Source of the DNA: Oscillospiraceae bacterium
Lineage (GTDB): Bacteria > Bacillota > Clostridia > UBA1212 > UBA1255
DNA: 58,852 nucleotides
Assembly: GCA_015069185.1 (NCBI GenBank)
Contig: SVJB01000004.1
Span: 1-58,852 of the forward strand
Direction of reading: 5' to 3'
Each line of letters begins with the position of its first letter. Within the stretch, counting starts at the first letter, position 1. A program made the position numbers and the translations under genes. Shown here piece by piece: positions 17,611-25,385 of this stretch. The notes beneath the pieces were generated by a model. The model was given only the letters and a program-made list of their open reading frames with translations. It was not told the origin of the DNA and made no database searches.

Positions 17611-18492
17611 ATGTTAGATATTCGATTAAAAACATTACTAAGTGTTGTCCAAACGAAGAATTTCACACATTCAGCTCAAGATTTGACTTTGACACAGCCG
17701 GCTGTAAGTCATCATATCAAACAGCTGGAAAATGAATACGGAATCCAGATTTTCGAGAAGAATGGTAAGACTTTGCAGCTTACTCAGGCAGGTGCTCTCC
17801 TTGCTGAATATGCGGAGAAGTCACGTGTTATGGAAAATTCTTTCTTATCAGCTATGAGAGCAGTGAGACAAGAGCCGTATCATTTCTCAATCGGCGTTAC
17901 TTTTACGCTGGCAGAGTATATCCTATCAAACATAATGACAACTTATTGCAAACGACACCCGGGACTGACGCTGGATATTTCTTGCGACTCCAGAAAAACG
18001 CTTATAAAAAAGTTAATGGACTACGAGCTTGACTGGGTGCTCATCAATTACCCGGCACCGGATGGATTTCCTACATATCCTCTGTGCATAGATAAGAGTC
18101 GTGTGGTTGTATCTGCTGAGCATCCATTGGCAAAGGCAACTTCTGTAACACTTGAGCAGCTTAAGAAAGAAAAGATGATTCTGTGCTACAAGGAAAACTT
18201 CGCAATGAGAATACTGGATGAAGAGTTTCAGAAGCAATCATTTACAACAGAGGATTTGAATGTAGTTGTCGAGACTAACAGCATGAAAATGATTAAACAG
18301 CTTGTTGAGGGCAATATGGGTATTACTATATTGCAAGAGGTAGCGTGTATGCAGGAAATCAAGGAGGGTAGGCTGGTTGCTCTTCCTCTTGAAGGATTGA
18401 ACATGGATAGACCTATACATTTTATCTGCAGACCAGGCTTTGCGTATCCGGGAATATTTGGAGAACTAAAGAGTATATACGAAGAAATATAA
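17611..18492 (+). CDS. LysR-family transcriptional regulator
   Basis: 293 residues from the ATG at 17611, whose ribosome site (AGGAGG) overlaps the sulfatase stop; longer upstream reading in this frame is inside the sulfatase gene. The winged helix-turn-helix is at residues 1-60 (NFTHSAQDLTLTQPAVSHHI, QLENEYGIQIFEK). A periplasmic-binding-protein-like effector domain fills the rest. Unusually for LysR regulators it is encoded in the same direction as and directly behind its likely target, the sulfatase operon, rather than divergently. Confidence 0.9.
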   Translation: MLDIRLKTLLSVVQTKNFTHSAQDLTLTQPAVSHHIKQLENEYGIQIFEKNGKTLQLTQAGALLAEYAEKSRVMENSFLSAMRAVRQEPYHFSIGVTFTLAEYILSNIMTTYCKRHPGLTLDISCDSRKTLIKKLMDYELDWVLINYPAPDGFPTYPLCIDKSRVVVSAEHPLAKATSVTLEQLKKEKMILCYKENFAMRILDEEFQKQSFTTEDLNVVVETNSMKMIKQLVEGNMGITILQEVACMQEIKEGRLVALPLEGLNMDRPIHFICRPGFAYPGIFGELKSIYEEI

Positions 18493-18524
18493 ATTATTGT
18501 AATATCAAAACAAAAAAAACAGAA

Positions 18525-18554
18525 TTGGACAATAAATCCCTCTAAATATAAAAT
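18525..18554 (+). promoter_or_regulatory. possible promoter inside a palindrome
   Basis: TTGGAC (18525-18530) and TAAAAT (18549-18554) with an 18-bp spacer, or TATAAA with 16 bp. The -10 lies inside the 48-bp palindrome described next. Weak evidence. Confidence 0.35.
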
Positions 18555-18578
18555 ATTTTATATTAGGAGGGATTTATT
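18531..18578. promoter_or_regulatory. 48-bp near-perfect palindrome covering the ribosome binding site
   Basis: The halves 18531-18554 and 18555-18578 are inverted copies with mismatches only in a three-base stretch. The right half contains AGGAGG (18565-18570) and ends at the first base of the TTG start codon. If transcribed from upstream it would fold into a hairpin hiding the ribosome site; as DNA it could be an operator for the preceding LysR regulator. Confidence 0.7.
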
Positions 18579-19678
18579 TGATTCGTAATTGGAATAAGCT
18601 TTGTATTTATAATTTTAATCCCAAAGAGTATAGTGAGTTATGTGCTGAGTTGATATCTAAGCTGCCTGTTGATGTGATTTTGTCATCGGAGAGCAGCGAG
18701 ATTTCTCCGACACAGAAAGGCTATATTATTTCATATAAAGATAACACAATTTATGTAGACGCCTATAACGGTGAGATGTTATATCTTGCACTTTCATATA
18801 TTAACAAATGTGTATTAAGTGATGATATTTTTACACCTGAACAATTATGTGAGAAGGTGGTATTTCCATCCAGAGAAGAGTATGTGCAATGTGCGGATTG
18901 CTTTATTCCTGTATGGAAACATATCTGGACTCCGCCTGAGTGGCTTCTTAACTATGAAGAAAAGAAAGCTTCTTTTCCTAAGGCTAACCGTCCTATGTGC
19001 TGGGCCCATCGTGGAGGCGGCGACTATTATCCTGAAAATTCTATAGAAGCCATTATAAGTTCCATTTGTATGGGTGCAGACATTATGGAACTGGATTTCC
19101 GTTATACAAAGGACAAGAAAATTGTACTGATGCATTATGATACTCTACATCAGAGCACTGATTGGGAATTCAAGAAGGGTAAAAACGGTTTGCCGGAGTC
19201 AGATTATCTTGCTGACTGGACATACGAGCAGCTGTCTCAATTAAGACTTAAAGCTGGACGCAAATTCAGACAGACGGCGATTACCGAATATATTGTACCT
19301 ACATTAGAGGAAGTACTCAAAGTCTGTGACGGCAGAGCTTTCTTTATCATGGATAAAATGAATCCTGCAGAGGAATGGCCACAGGTTTATGACTGTATCT
19401 GCAAGACAGGATGCTACGAAGCATTTACCTTTGCATATAAGATGCCGGAGGATATGGTTATAACTCTTCAGAAGGAAATGCTGGAAAAGTTTGGCAAGAC
19501 CGGACCTTATTTTTATTTACGCAAGCACGCAGGATCTCTTGAGAGAGAATTAATTAGTCCAACACACAGACTTGCAGTATTCGACGAATTTTCACAGGGA
19601 AAAGATACTGCAATTATGACTAACTATGTACAGGAATTAGTTACATATATTGATGAACGTTATAAGGAGGAGGTATAA
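18578..19678 (+). CDS. GDPD-domain protein, cytosolic paralogue of the 14914 lipoprotein
   Basis: 366 residues with a TTG start 7 bp after AGGAGG. It has no signal peptide. The architecture repeats the 14914 protein: an N-terminal non-catalytic domain (GYIISYKDNTIYVDAYNG) followed by a GDPD barrel with AHRGG, PENS, MELDFRYTKD and the histidine in IVLMHYD. Shared stretches such as PENSIEAIISSI and KKGKNGLP show recent common descent. The exported and cytosolic forms would work on either side of the membrane. The ribosome site of the next gene is inside its last codons, so it is cotranscribed with the two surface proteins. Confidence 0.8.
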   Translation: MIRNWNKLCIYNFNPKEYSELCAELISKLPVDVILSSESSEISPTQKGYIISYKDNTIYVDAYNGEMLYLALSYINKCVLSDDIFTPEQLCEKVVFPSREEYVQCADCFIPVWKHIWTPPEWLLNYEEKKASFPKANRPMCWAHRGGGDYYPENSIEAIISSICMGADIMELDFRYTKDKKIVLMHYDTLHQSTDWEFKKGKNGLPESDYLADWTYEQLSQLRLKAGRKFRQTAITEYIVPTLEEVLKVCDGRAFFIMDKMNPAEEWPQVYDCICKTGCYEAFTFAYKMPEDMVITLQKEMLEKFGKTGPYFYLRKHAGSLERELISPTHRLAVFDEFSQGKDTAIMTNYVQELVTYIDERYKEEV

Positions 19679-19679
19679 A

Positions 19680-21368
19680 ATGAAAGGTTATAAATTAAGC
19701 AAATACATAGGATTATGTATCGCACTTGTGCTGATGATGTCTTTGGTAGTATTACCGGAGAGTGTACTTGGCGCCGAGACTAGCTACGAGGTAGATTTAG
19801 GTAGTCTGAATGGCGAGTCAGGCAGTGTTACAGTGCGCGATGGTTATCCGGAGGCCCTGTATCCTGAGGGAGCGTATGTCCTTCAGTTTGCCGGAGGATG
19901 CGGATATATATATCTTGGACATATGGATCTTAGCCAATATAGTGAAGTGGTTTTGAACGTTGGCTCCAGTGCCAGCGCTGTGTTTAGCAATGAAAGCGGC
20001 AAAGCGTACCTGGCGCTTACGTCAAATGGTCCTGTTGCCGAGGGAAATAAGAACACAGGAATCACACCTATTGACACTGTTAATATTTTAAGCAAGAAGA
20101 ATTTGAGTTCTCCTCCCGGTCGTTGGGCGTCAGGTGAACAGATCGTAAGGATTCCCATCAATTCTACATACGTAGGAGACGTATATCTGGCGTATGGTCC
20201 TATTATTCGTGATAACAATGGTTCTCCTGTACTTGATAGCATTGTTGTTTCTAAAATGGTGTTCAATATGGCAAATCAAGTAGAGAAACCGCCTGTAGAG
20301 AAGTGGCAGGATATATCAGGATTAGAGCTTGTTAGTTCAGTTGATTTTGAAGATGAAGAACCAGAGTCTGATGGTACACAATTAAGCGAATTCAATAAGT
20401 ACTGGAAAGTAGATAGAGGACAGTATTTTTATATCTGTGAAAAGGATGATGGTACTAAAATAGGTAAGGTTGATGACACTAATTATTTCCAAGCTCAATC
20501 TTTTGATGTAATGGAGAGCCAGGCATATGTATTTTCTTTTGATGCACAAATTGGTTCTGCACAATTTTGCTTTTTCGTTAGGGGCACTGAGCCAGTGGTA
20601 CGTGCTAACCCTGCTTGGAAAGAGGCTGTAATCGGATGGTATGAAAAAGACTGGTACAAAGAAAATGGTGGAGCTGCATCCGGTGCTGTATCTACAACCG
20701 GTGCCAGCGGTATTGCTCTGACTAAAGGTAACAGCGATAGTACGCTTGCATTAGTTGTGAAAACATACGAAGCAGACGGCATTAATATTGCATCACGTGT
20801 AATTAATGTTCCGGTAAATGCTGATATTGCAAATGGCGTTAATTCATATAAGATTTATGATAACGGAGAAGGCTGTATTAAATACTATTTGAACGATGAC
20901 TTGTTTGCTATTGTTGAATATAATGAACTCACATTATATGACGATGAATACGACGATACAGAGTATTCATTCTATAAACAGGTTGTTGTTAAGGATGCAT
21001 ACGGAGAGATTCTTGGCACTGTTGAGAATACTCGTTTGTCTCAAGAAGGTGTAATTGCTTTTTCTCTGCGTAAGAGTAGCGGAACAACAAATTTGATTGA
21101 TAATCTGAATATATCAATGGCTCCGTATGTAATTGTAACTCCTGAAGCCACGCCGGAAAATACTTTGGAAGCTTCGCCTGTTACAACTCCGGAAGTAACG
21201 CCAAATGCAACTCCGGAATCCACAAAAGAAGCTACTGAGGCGCCTGATAATGCAAAAGATACAGAATCCAACATACTTGTGCCTATCTGTATTATTGCAG
21301 CTGCAGTAGTAGTTATTATTATCATCGTAATAATTTTAATTCGTAAAAGAAAAGTTGAAAATAAATAA
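19680..21368 (+). CDS. large surface protein, domain order A-B, C-terminal membrane anchor
   Basis: 562 residues from the ATG at 19680, after AAGGAGGAGG. A signal peptide (about 1-32) is followed by domain A (about 35-205: IYLGHMDLSQYSEV, then VYLAYGPI) and domain B (about 225-485: FFVRG, SGIAL, VVKTYEAD, INVPV, YKQVVVKDAYGEIL). Then comes a T/P/E-rich stalk (TPEATPENT and similar) and a hydrophobic helix with RKRKVENK. The sorting-like TG motif of the neighbouring paralogues is absent. Neither domain matches a family I know; domain A looks like a carbohydrate-binding beta-sandwich. Domain B is shared with 11452 and 21383. Confidence 0.72.
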   Translation: MKGYKLSKYIGLCIALVLMMSLVVLPESVLGAETSYEVDLGSLNGESGSVTVRDGYPEALYPEGAYVLQFAGGCGYIYLGHMDLSQYSEVVLNVGSSASAVFSNESGKAYLALTSNGPVAEGNKNTGITPIDTVNILSKKNLSSPPGRWASGEQIVRIPINSTYVGDVYLAYGPIIRDNNGSPVLDSIVVSKMVFNMANQVEKPPVEKWQDISGLELVSSVDFEDEEPESDGTQLSEFNKYWKVDRGQYFYICEKDDGTKIGKVDDTNYFQAQSFDVMESQAYVFSFDAQIGSAQFCFFVRGTEPVVRANPAWKEAVIGWYEKDWYKENGGAASGAVSTTGASGIALTKGNSDSTLALVVKTYEADGINIASRVINVPVNADIANGVNSYKIYDNGEGCIKYYLNDDLFAIVEYNELTLYDDEYDDTEYSFYKQVVVKDAYGEILGTVENTRLSQEGVIAFSLRKSSGTTNLIDNLNISMAPYVIVTPEATPENTLEASPVTTPEVTPNATPESTKEATEAPDNAKDTESNILVPICIIAAAVVVIIIIVIILIRKRKVENK

Positions 21369-21382
21369 TGGAGGTAATTAAA

Positions 21383-23038
21383 ATGAAAATCAGTAAATGT
21401 ATTTTCACAAAGATCATTTGCTTAGTACTTGCTTTAAGCTTGTCAGGGGTAATGTACGCATTTGCCAATGAACAAGATAGCAGCACGAATATTCTTGACG
21501 GAATGAACGTTGTTACAGAATATAACTTTGATAATGACGCGGCAGACAGTGCAGCTAGTGACACTGATTTTGCCAAGAATTGGGCTGTTACATTAGCAGG
21601 TGGCGGTACTGCTGCTATTAGTGCAGGTGCAGACAGCAACTATTTGCTTCTTAATAAATACTCGTCTATTGAACTTAAAAATATGTTCTTTGGACCATCT
21701 GAAGCATATGCTGTTTCATACCGCGCAAAGGCTGCCGAGAAGGCTCATAGCTATCTGTTTGTCAGAGGTGCTCAGATACTCAAGAGAAATGGTACTACTA
21801 TGAATTGGTACGAGTCAGATGGTTCCGGTGCAGGATCCGGTGTAGGCGGTAGCGGTATTTCGATTCGTGCATATAACGATTATCAGATTCAGATTTCTGT
21901 AAAGAGTTACGATGCAGAAAAGAAGAATCATGTGAACACACAGGCGGTGCTGTTATCTGTATATCCTGAGGGAGAGGGTACTCTTACCAAGGAGTTACAT
22001 ACATACACATGCTATGACAATGGTGCAGGCAAGATAGATTATTATATTGATGGCGTGCTGAAAGCATCTGTAACTTATAGTGATATTACAAAATATACAG
22101 ACGATAATTTTGAGACAGCATCTGCAAGTACTGATAACCCTATACATGCTGAATATTACAGCAATGTTGCAGTATTAGATGCTAGCGGTGAAAATGTGTT
22201 GTCTGTTACAAACGCTCTAGTTGCAGTACATGGACGCGTTGCTTTCGGTAATCGTAATGTAACTAATGTTTGTTATGATGATATAAAAGTGTATGCAGAC
22301 GATCTTAAGATTAATGCGGCTAATGTAGTTAAGCACGGTAACGGTAATTTGGGTATTCTCACTGCAGGCGAGAGTACTAAACGTTGCTTCCCAACAATAG
22401 ATTCATTTATTTATTTTAGAAATAGTGGCGGTATGTCTGCTAGCCTTGGTACTGTAGACTTAAGTAAATATGATAGCGTAACTATTACATGGTGGGATGC
22501 TGCTTGCGGCAAGGCAAGAACATTAGCTCCGGGCAGTGTTAACTTTGCCATCACTACTACAGGCGCGTTGGATACGACTGATGCAAAACAAGTTGAGCAA
22601 GATGGTGTTAACAAAATAGTTTATTGGTCTCTTGGTGAAAATAAACAGGTTGGCGCAAAAGATGACTTCCGCACAGCTGAGACTATAACATTGACATTTG
22701 ATTCAGATTATAGTGGTCCTGTTTATTTGGCCTATATGGGAGCAACAAATGCTGTTGCAGTATCTCAGATTACATTTAATGCAAAAGCACCGGTTGAGGA
22801 ACCAACTCAGGCTCCAACTCAGGCTCCAACTCAAGCACCAACTCAGGCTCCAACTCAAGCACCGACTCAGGCACCAACTCAGGCACCGACCCAGGCTCCA
22901 ACTCAGGCACCGACCCAGGCTCCTAGTGTAAATCCTGATACAGGTGATCACAGTTCTTTCTTTGCCATTGCTATAATACTTGCAATGGTAGCTGCAGGTA
23001 CAATAACTGTAGTTCGTTATAAAAAAGAAAACTGTTAA
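21383..23038 (+). CDS. large surface protein, domain order B-A, PTQA stalk and NPDTGD tail
   Basis: 551 residues from the ATG at 21383; the ATG at 21368 lies in front of the GGAGG ribosome site. A signal peptide (1-27) precedes domain B (about 40-300: YLFVRGAQ, SGISI, VKSYDAE, EYYSNVAVLDASGENVL) and domain A (about 305-470: SLGTVDLSKYDSV, PVYLAYMG). Ten PTQA repeats form a stalk, followed by NPDTGD, a hydrophobic helix and RYKKEN. NPDTGD resembles sortase motifs of the LPxTG class. It is adjacent to its paralogue at 19680 but has the two domains in the opposite order. Confidence 0.72.
   Translation: MKISKCIFTKIICLVLALSLSGVMYAFANEQDSSTNILDGMNVVTEYNFDNDAADSAASDTDFAKNWAVTLAGGGTAAISAGADSNYLLLNKYSSIELKNMFFGPSEAYAVSYRAKAAEKAHSYLFVRGAQILKRNGTTMNWYESDGSGAGSGVGGSGISIRAYNDYQIQISVKSYDAEKKNHVNTQAVLLSVYPEGEGTLTKELHTYTCYDNGAGKIDYYIDGVLKASVTYSDITKYTDDNFETASASTDNPIHAEYYSNVAVLDASGENVLSVTNALVAVHGRVAFGNRNVTNVCYDDIKVYADDLKINAANVVKHGNGNLGILTAGESTKRCFPTIDSFIYFRNSGGMSASLGTVDLSKYDSVTITWWDAACGKARTLAPGSVNFAITTTGALDTTDAKQVEQDGVNKIVYWSLGENKQVGAKDDFRTAETITLTFDSDYSGPVYLAYMGATNAVAVSQITFNAKAPVEEPTQAPTQAPTQAPTQAPTQAPTQAPTQAPTQAPTQAPTQAPSVNPDTGDHSSFFAIAIILAMVAAGTITVVRYKKENC
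22802..22921 (+). repeat. ten 12-bp in-frame tandem repeats (PTQA)
   Basis: Ten copies of CC(A/G)AC(T/C)CA(G/A)GC(T/A). They encode a stalk and are likely to change copy number by slippage or recombination. Confidence 0.9.
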
Positions 23039-23060
23039 TAAATAACAGATAATACGTTAT

Positions 23061-23125
23061 AAACACCCTTGCTTTATCTGATGTGGTAAGAGGTAGCCAT
23101 ATTAGATTTGCAGGGGTGTTTTATT
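23061..23125 (+). terminator. possible terminator with long loop
   Basis: AAACACCCTTGC (23061-23072) pairs with GCAGGGGTGTTT (23110-23121), with one mismatch, and is followed by TATT. The loop is about 37 bases. It lies after the last surface-protein gene. Confidence 0.5.
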
Positions 23126-23170
23126 GTATTTGCGTATCAAAATGTAGCACAATTCCTGTGCTAGCTATAA

Positions 23171-24244
23171 TTATCTTCTCACAATATGGTCTAAAAATAA
23201 CTTCATAGGGCAATTGCCTAGTTCCGGGTACCAACTACTACGCATTCGTCTGCAGCCGCCTTTGCAAATTCTCATGTATGTGCAATTCAGACACTGAACA
23301 GGAAGCGGGGGATTGTCTTTGGCAAATCGCATCATGCCCTCGGAATGCAAAGTGTCCTCAAGTGTATCAGTTAGTATAGAGCCAGTGCAGTATTGAGGTA
23401 ATACGTAAAAATCACAAGGATACAGACTACCATCTGCCTCTACAATAAGCTGGGGGCTACATTTGCCGGGAAATATACAGGTATCCACAGGTATTCCGGC
23501 AAGGCCTCTATAAATTGCAGTAAATTCCCGCACTTCGAATGGAGGTATATTATTTACAAAATCTCTTCTCCACATATCGTGGAACTTTATCCAAAAGGGT
23601 GCAAGTAAATCTCTTATTGGATTTGTTTTTTCCTGAATTGGCGGCAAACAGGGGATTAATTGCACGTATTTAATACCACTACTTTTATAAAAATCATATA
23701 ATTGCTCTGGATGGGATAATACTGCTTCTGACAGGACTGTCAGGAAATTTACTTCAATTCCGGCAGATACCAGCTTCTTATAAGCTTGCATCACACAGTC
23801 AAAAGTACCTTCGCCCTCCGGTGTCACTCGGTTTGCATCATGCAGGTTCTTACCACCGTCAATCGATAGCCCTATCAGGCAATTATTTTCTTTGAAAAGC
23901 TGTATAAATTCATCTCCGACCGCCGGCGTACATAAAGCTACTCCGTTTGTTTGGAATAAATATGTAGCATGAAGTTTGGCATGGCGCACTTTGGTAAAGA
24001 ATTGTTTGTAAAAATCTACTCCTGCCAGTAGCGGCTCTCCGCCTTGAAATGCAAATATAACATGTCCATTTGTATCCAGACTGTCTGCAACCTTATAGAT
24101 AAGCTCAGATACAATCTCCGGCTTCATTATTTTAAGCGGCGCATCGCCAAATTGTATCAAGTCTCTGTAGAAACAGTAACGACATGATAATTGACATAAT
24201 CCGGATGCTGGCTTAATAAGAACAGTTAGTTGTTTTGCTTTCAA
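23171..24244 (-). CDS. anaerobic sulfatase-maturating radical SAM enzyme (anSME)
   Basis: 357 residues. The radical-SAM cluster motif C-x3-C-x2-C is in the opening segment (CQLSCRYCFY, residues 17-24 from the chosen start), the GGEPLLAG motif follows, and a C-terminal SPASM region holds the auxiliary-cluster cysteines (CSPQL, YPCDFYVL, QYCTG, CLNCTYMRICKGGC). It oxidises the active-site cysteine of sulfatases to formylglycine without oxygen. I chose the TTG at 24244, with GAAGGTG 6 bp upstream; the ATG at 24262 lacks a site. Its probable client is the sulfatase at 16197. Confidence 0.9.
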   Translation of the reverse strand: MKAKQLTVLIKPASGLCQLSCRYCFYRDLIQFGDAPLKIMKPEIVSELIYKVADSLDTNGHVIFAFQGGEPLLAGVDFYKQFFTKVRHAKLHATYLFQTNGVALCTPAVGDEFIQLFKENNCLIGLSIDGGKNLHDANRVTPEGEGTFDCVMQAYKKLVSAGIEVNFLTVLSEAVLSHPEQLYDFYKSSGIKYVQLIPCLPPIQEKTNPIRDLLAPFWIKFHDMWRRDFVNNIPPFEVREFTAIYRGLAGIPVDTCIFPGKCSPQLIVEADGSLYPCDFYVLPQYCTGSILTDTLEDTLHSEGMMRFAKDNPPLPVQCLNCTYMRICKGGCRRMRSSWYPELGNCPMKLFLDHIVRR

Positions 24245-24489
24245 AGAAATCACCTTCGACATATAAAGCAGATTAAATCCGCGGATATGAGGAGTATATC
24301 ATCATCAGTTATATTCAGTCAACGAAGACATGCTTTTTCGCATTTTATTTTATTGTTCAGTATATTAACATGTTTTGATGAGATGAATGACGAAATTATC
24401 ATATTTTGCACTTAATATGGTAATAAAGTGCAAAAACATAGCATATTATTCGTTAGAAAACAGTAGTTTAAATGAATTTATGTTCAACA

Positions 24490-24720
24490 TGCTGAACAAT
24501 AAAAAAAACAACTAAAAAAATACACTTTTTTTCATCGCATATGCCTAGGAAAACCTTGTTAGGGTTATGATATCCCTGTGCTTTTAGCTGCTTATCAAGC
24601 CAGCGAAGCCTATTCTTTAAAGATTTTCTTCCAAAATACGGCCGTCCGTAATAATTTCTGTATGGATATGCACAGCTTCCGGGCTGATGGCTTCTACGGT
24701 GATTCAAGCTCTATGGCAAG
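24490..24720 (-). pseudogene. remnant of a YetF/DUF421-type membrane protein C-terminus
   Basis: Read on the minus strand, one frame gives EIITDGRILEENL ending in a stop; a different frame then continues RLRWLDKQLKAQGYHNPNKV and FLGICDEKK. Together these follow the end of DUF421/YetF proteins (a G-x-I-x-x-x-N-L block, then L-x-x-Q-L-x-x-x-G-Y). A frameshift and a stop separate the two pieces and the N-terminal part is absent. The assignment rests on remembered family pattern only. Confidence 0.45.
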
Positions 24721-24799
24721 CTCTGCTGCACCCATGTTCTGTGCATACATAAGAGCCGGTATTCAAATATTCTTCTAAGGCATACAAAAACATACCCTG

Positions 24800-25160
24800 T
24801 CCTAGGAGATAACTTTCTGCTTCAGTCGAATATCTGCAGAGCCAAAACCTCCGTTTATATTGTCAAATATCTTTTTGTACAGCAACACTGCCTTATCACT
24901 AGTTTTTGAATTTTCACCGGAAAAATTCAAAAACTCAAAGCCGCCACTCTTTGATTGTGTGTTGATGTTTAGCTGCTGTATAGTTGATTTGCTTGGTCAA
25001 TTAAGCGGTCGGTGTTATCTGTCCCACTTTCATGTATGAGTTCAAGCAGCGCAGGGAAGCTAATCATTCCTCGACCGGGCTCCGGGGCGAAATACGTGCC
25101 GGCAAAGAACGGCTTACCATCTGCTGTCATAAAAACACCTCTTTGGAAGTATATTGTGCA
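24800..25160 (-). pseudogene. remnant of a DUF255/YyaL thioredoxin-domain protein
   Basis: From about 25140 downward on the minus strand the translation reads VFMTADGKPFFAGTYF, then GRGMISFPALLELIHESG. This closely follows the thioredoxin-like N-terminal domain of YyaL/DUF255 proteins. A stop occurs at 24971-24969. A shifted frame then gives AVLLYKKIFDNINGGFGSAD, like the family segment with the GGFG motif, ending at 24804. Frameshift, stops and loss of both ends mark it as dead. Confidence 0.6.
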
Positions 25161-25337
25161 AAATTGGTGAAAATATTATGGTTGCTTTTGGAGTCACGCA
25201 CAGCTGTGAAAAAAAGTGTTTTTTAGCTGTTTTTTGGAGGCCAATATATAGGCGACCGCACTCATAATATACACGTTTAATAGAGTTATTTTCCTTTGTT
25301 CGGGAAAAATCTACGAAAAACATCTCGGAAGCATAGG

Positions 25338-25366
25338 TTTACATTTTTTATGGGTAAAACTATAAT
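25338..25366 (+). promoter_or_regulatory. promoter for the kinase-dehydrogenase operon
   Basis: TTTACA (25338-25343), a 17-bp spacer and TATAAT (25361-25366), 20 bp before the ATG. The leader is very short. Confidence 0.6.
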
Positions 25367-25385
25367 TATTTCAAGAGGTGAGCTT

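Larger units (their letters stand above)
24263..25385. other. 1.1-kb region without intact genes
   Basis: No frame here encodes a convincing complete protein. It holds two decayed gene remnants on the minus strand (24490-24720 and 24800-25160), and the promoter of the next gene near its right end. In the remaining stretches I see nothing. Confidence 0.6.

Noticed and set aside
18531-18578. The 48-bp palindrome as a simple terminator of the LysR gene
   Set aside because: The stem centre is AT-only, no T-run follows, and its right arm contains the ribosome site of the next gene.
22802-22921. Regular short repeats that might suggest a CRISPR array
   Set aside because: The 12-bp units are directly adjacent, have no spacers and encode PTQA in frame with a surface-protein stalk.
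24468-24707. 79-residue minus-strand open frame as a real gene
   Set aside because: It has no ribosome site and joins out-of-frame pieces; its middle matches a decayed DUF421-type C-terminus better than a separate protein.
25032-25226. 64-residue plus-strand open frame
   Set aside because: It is antisense to the DUF255/YyaL remnant and has no upstream site or recognisable sequence.
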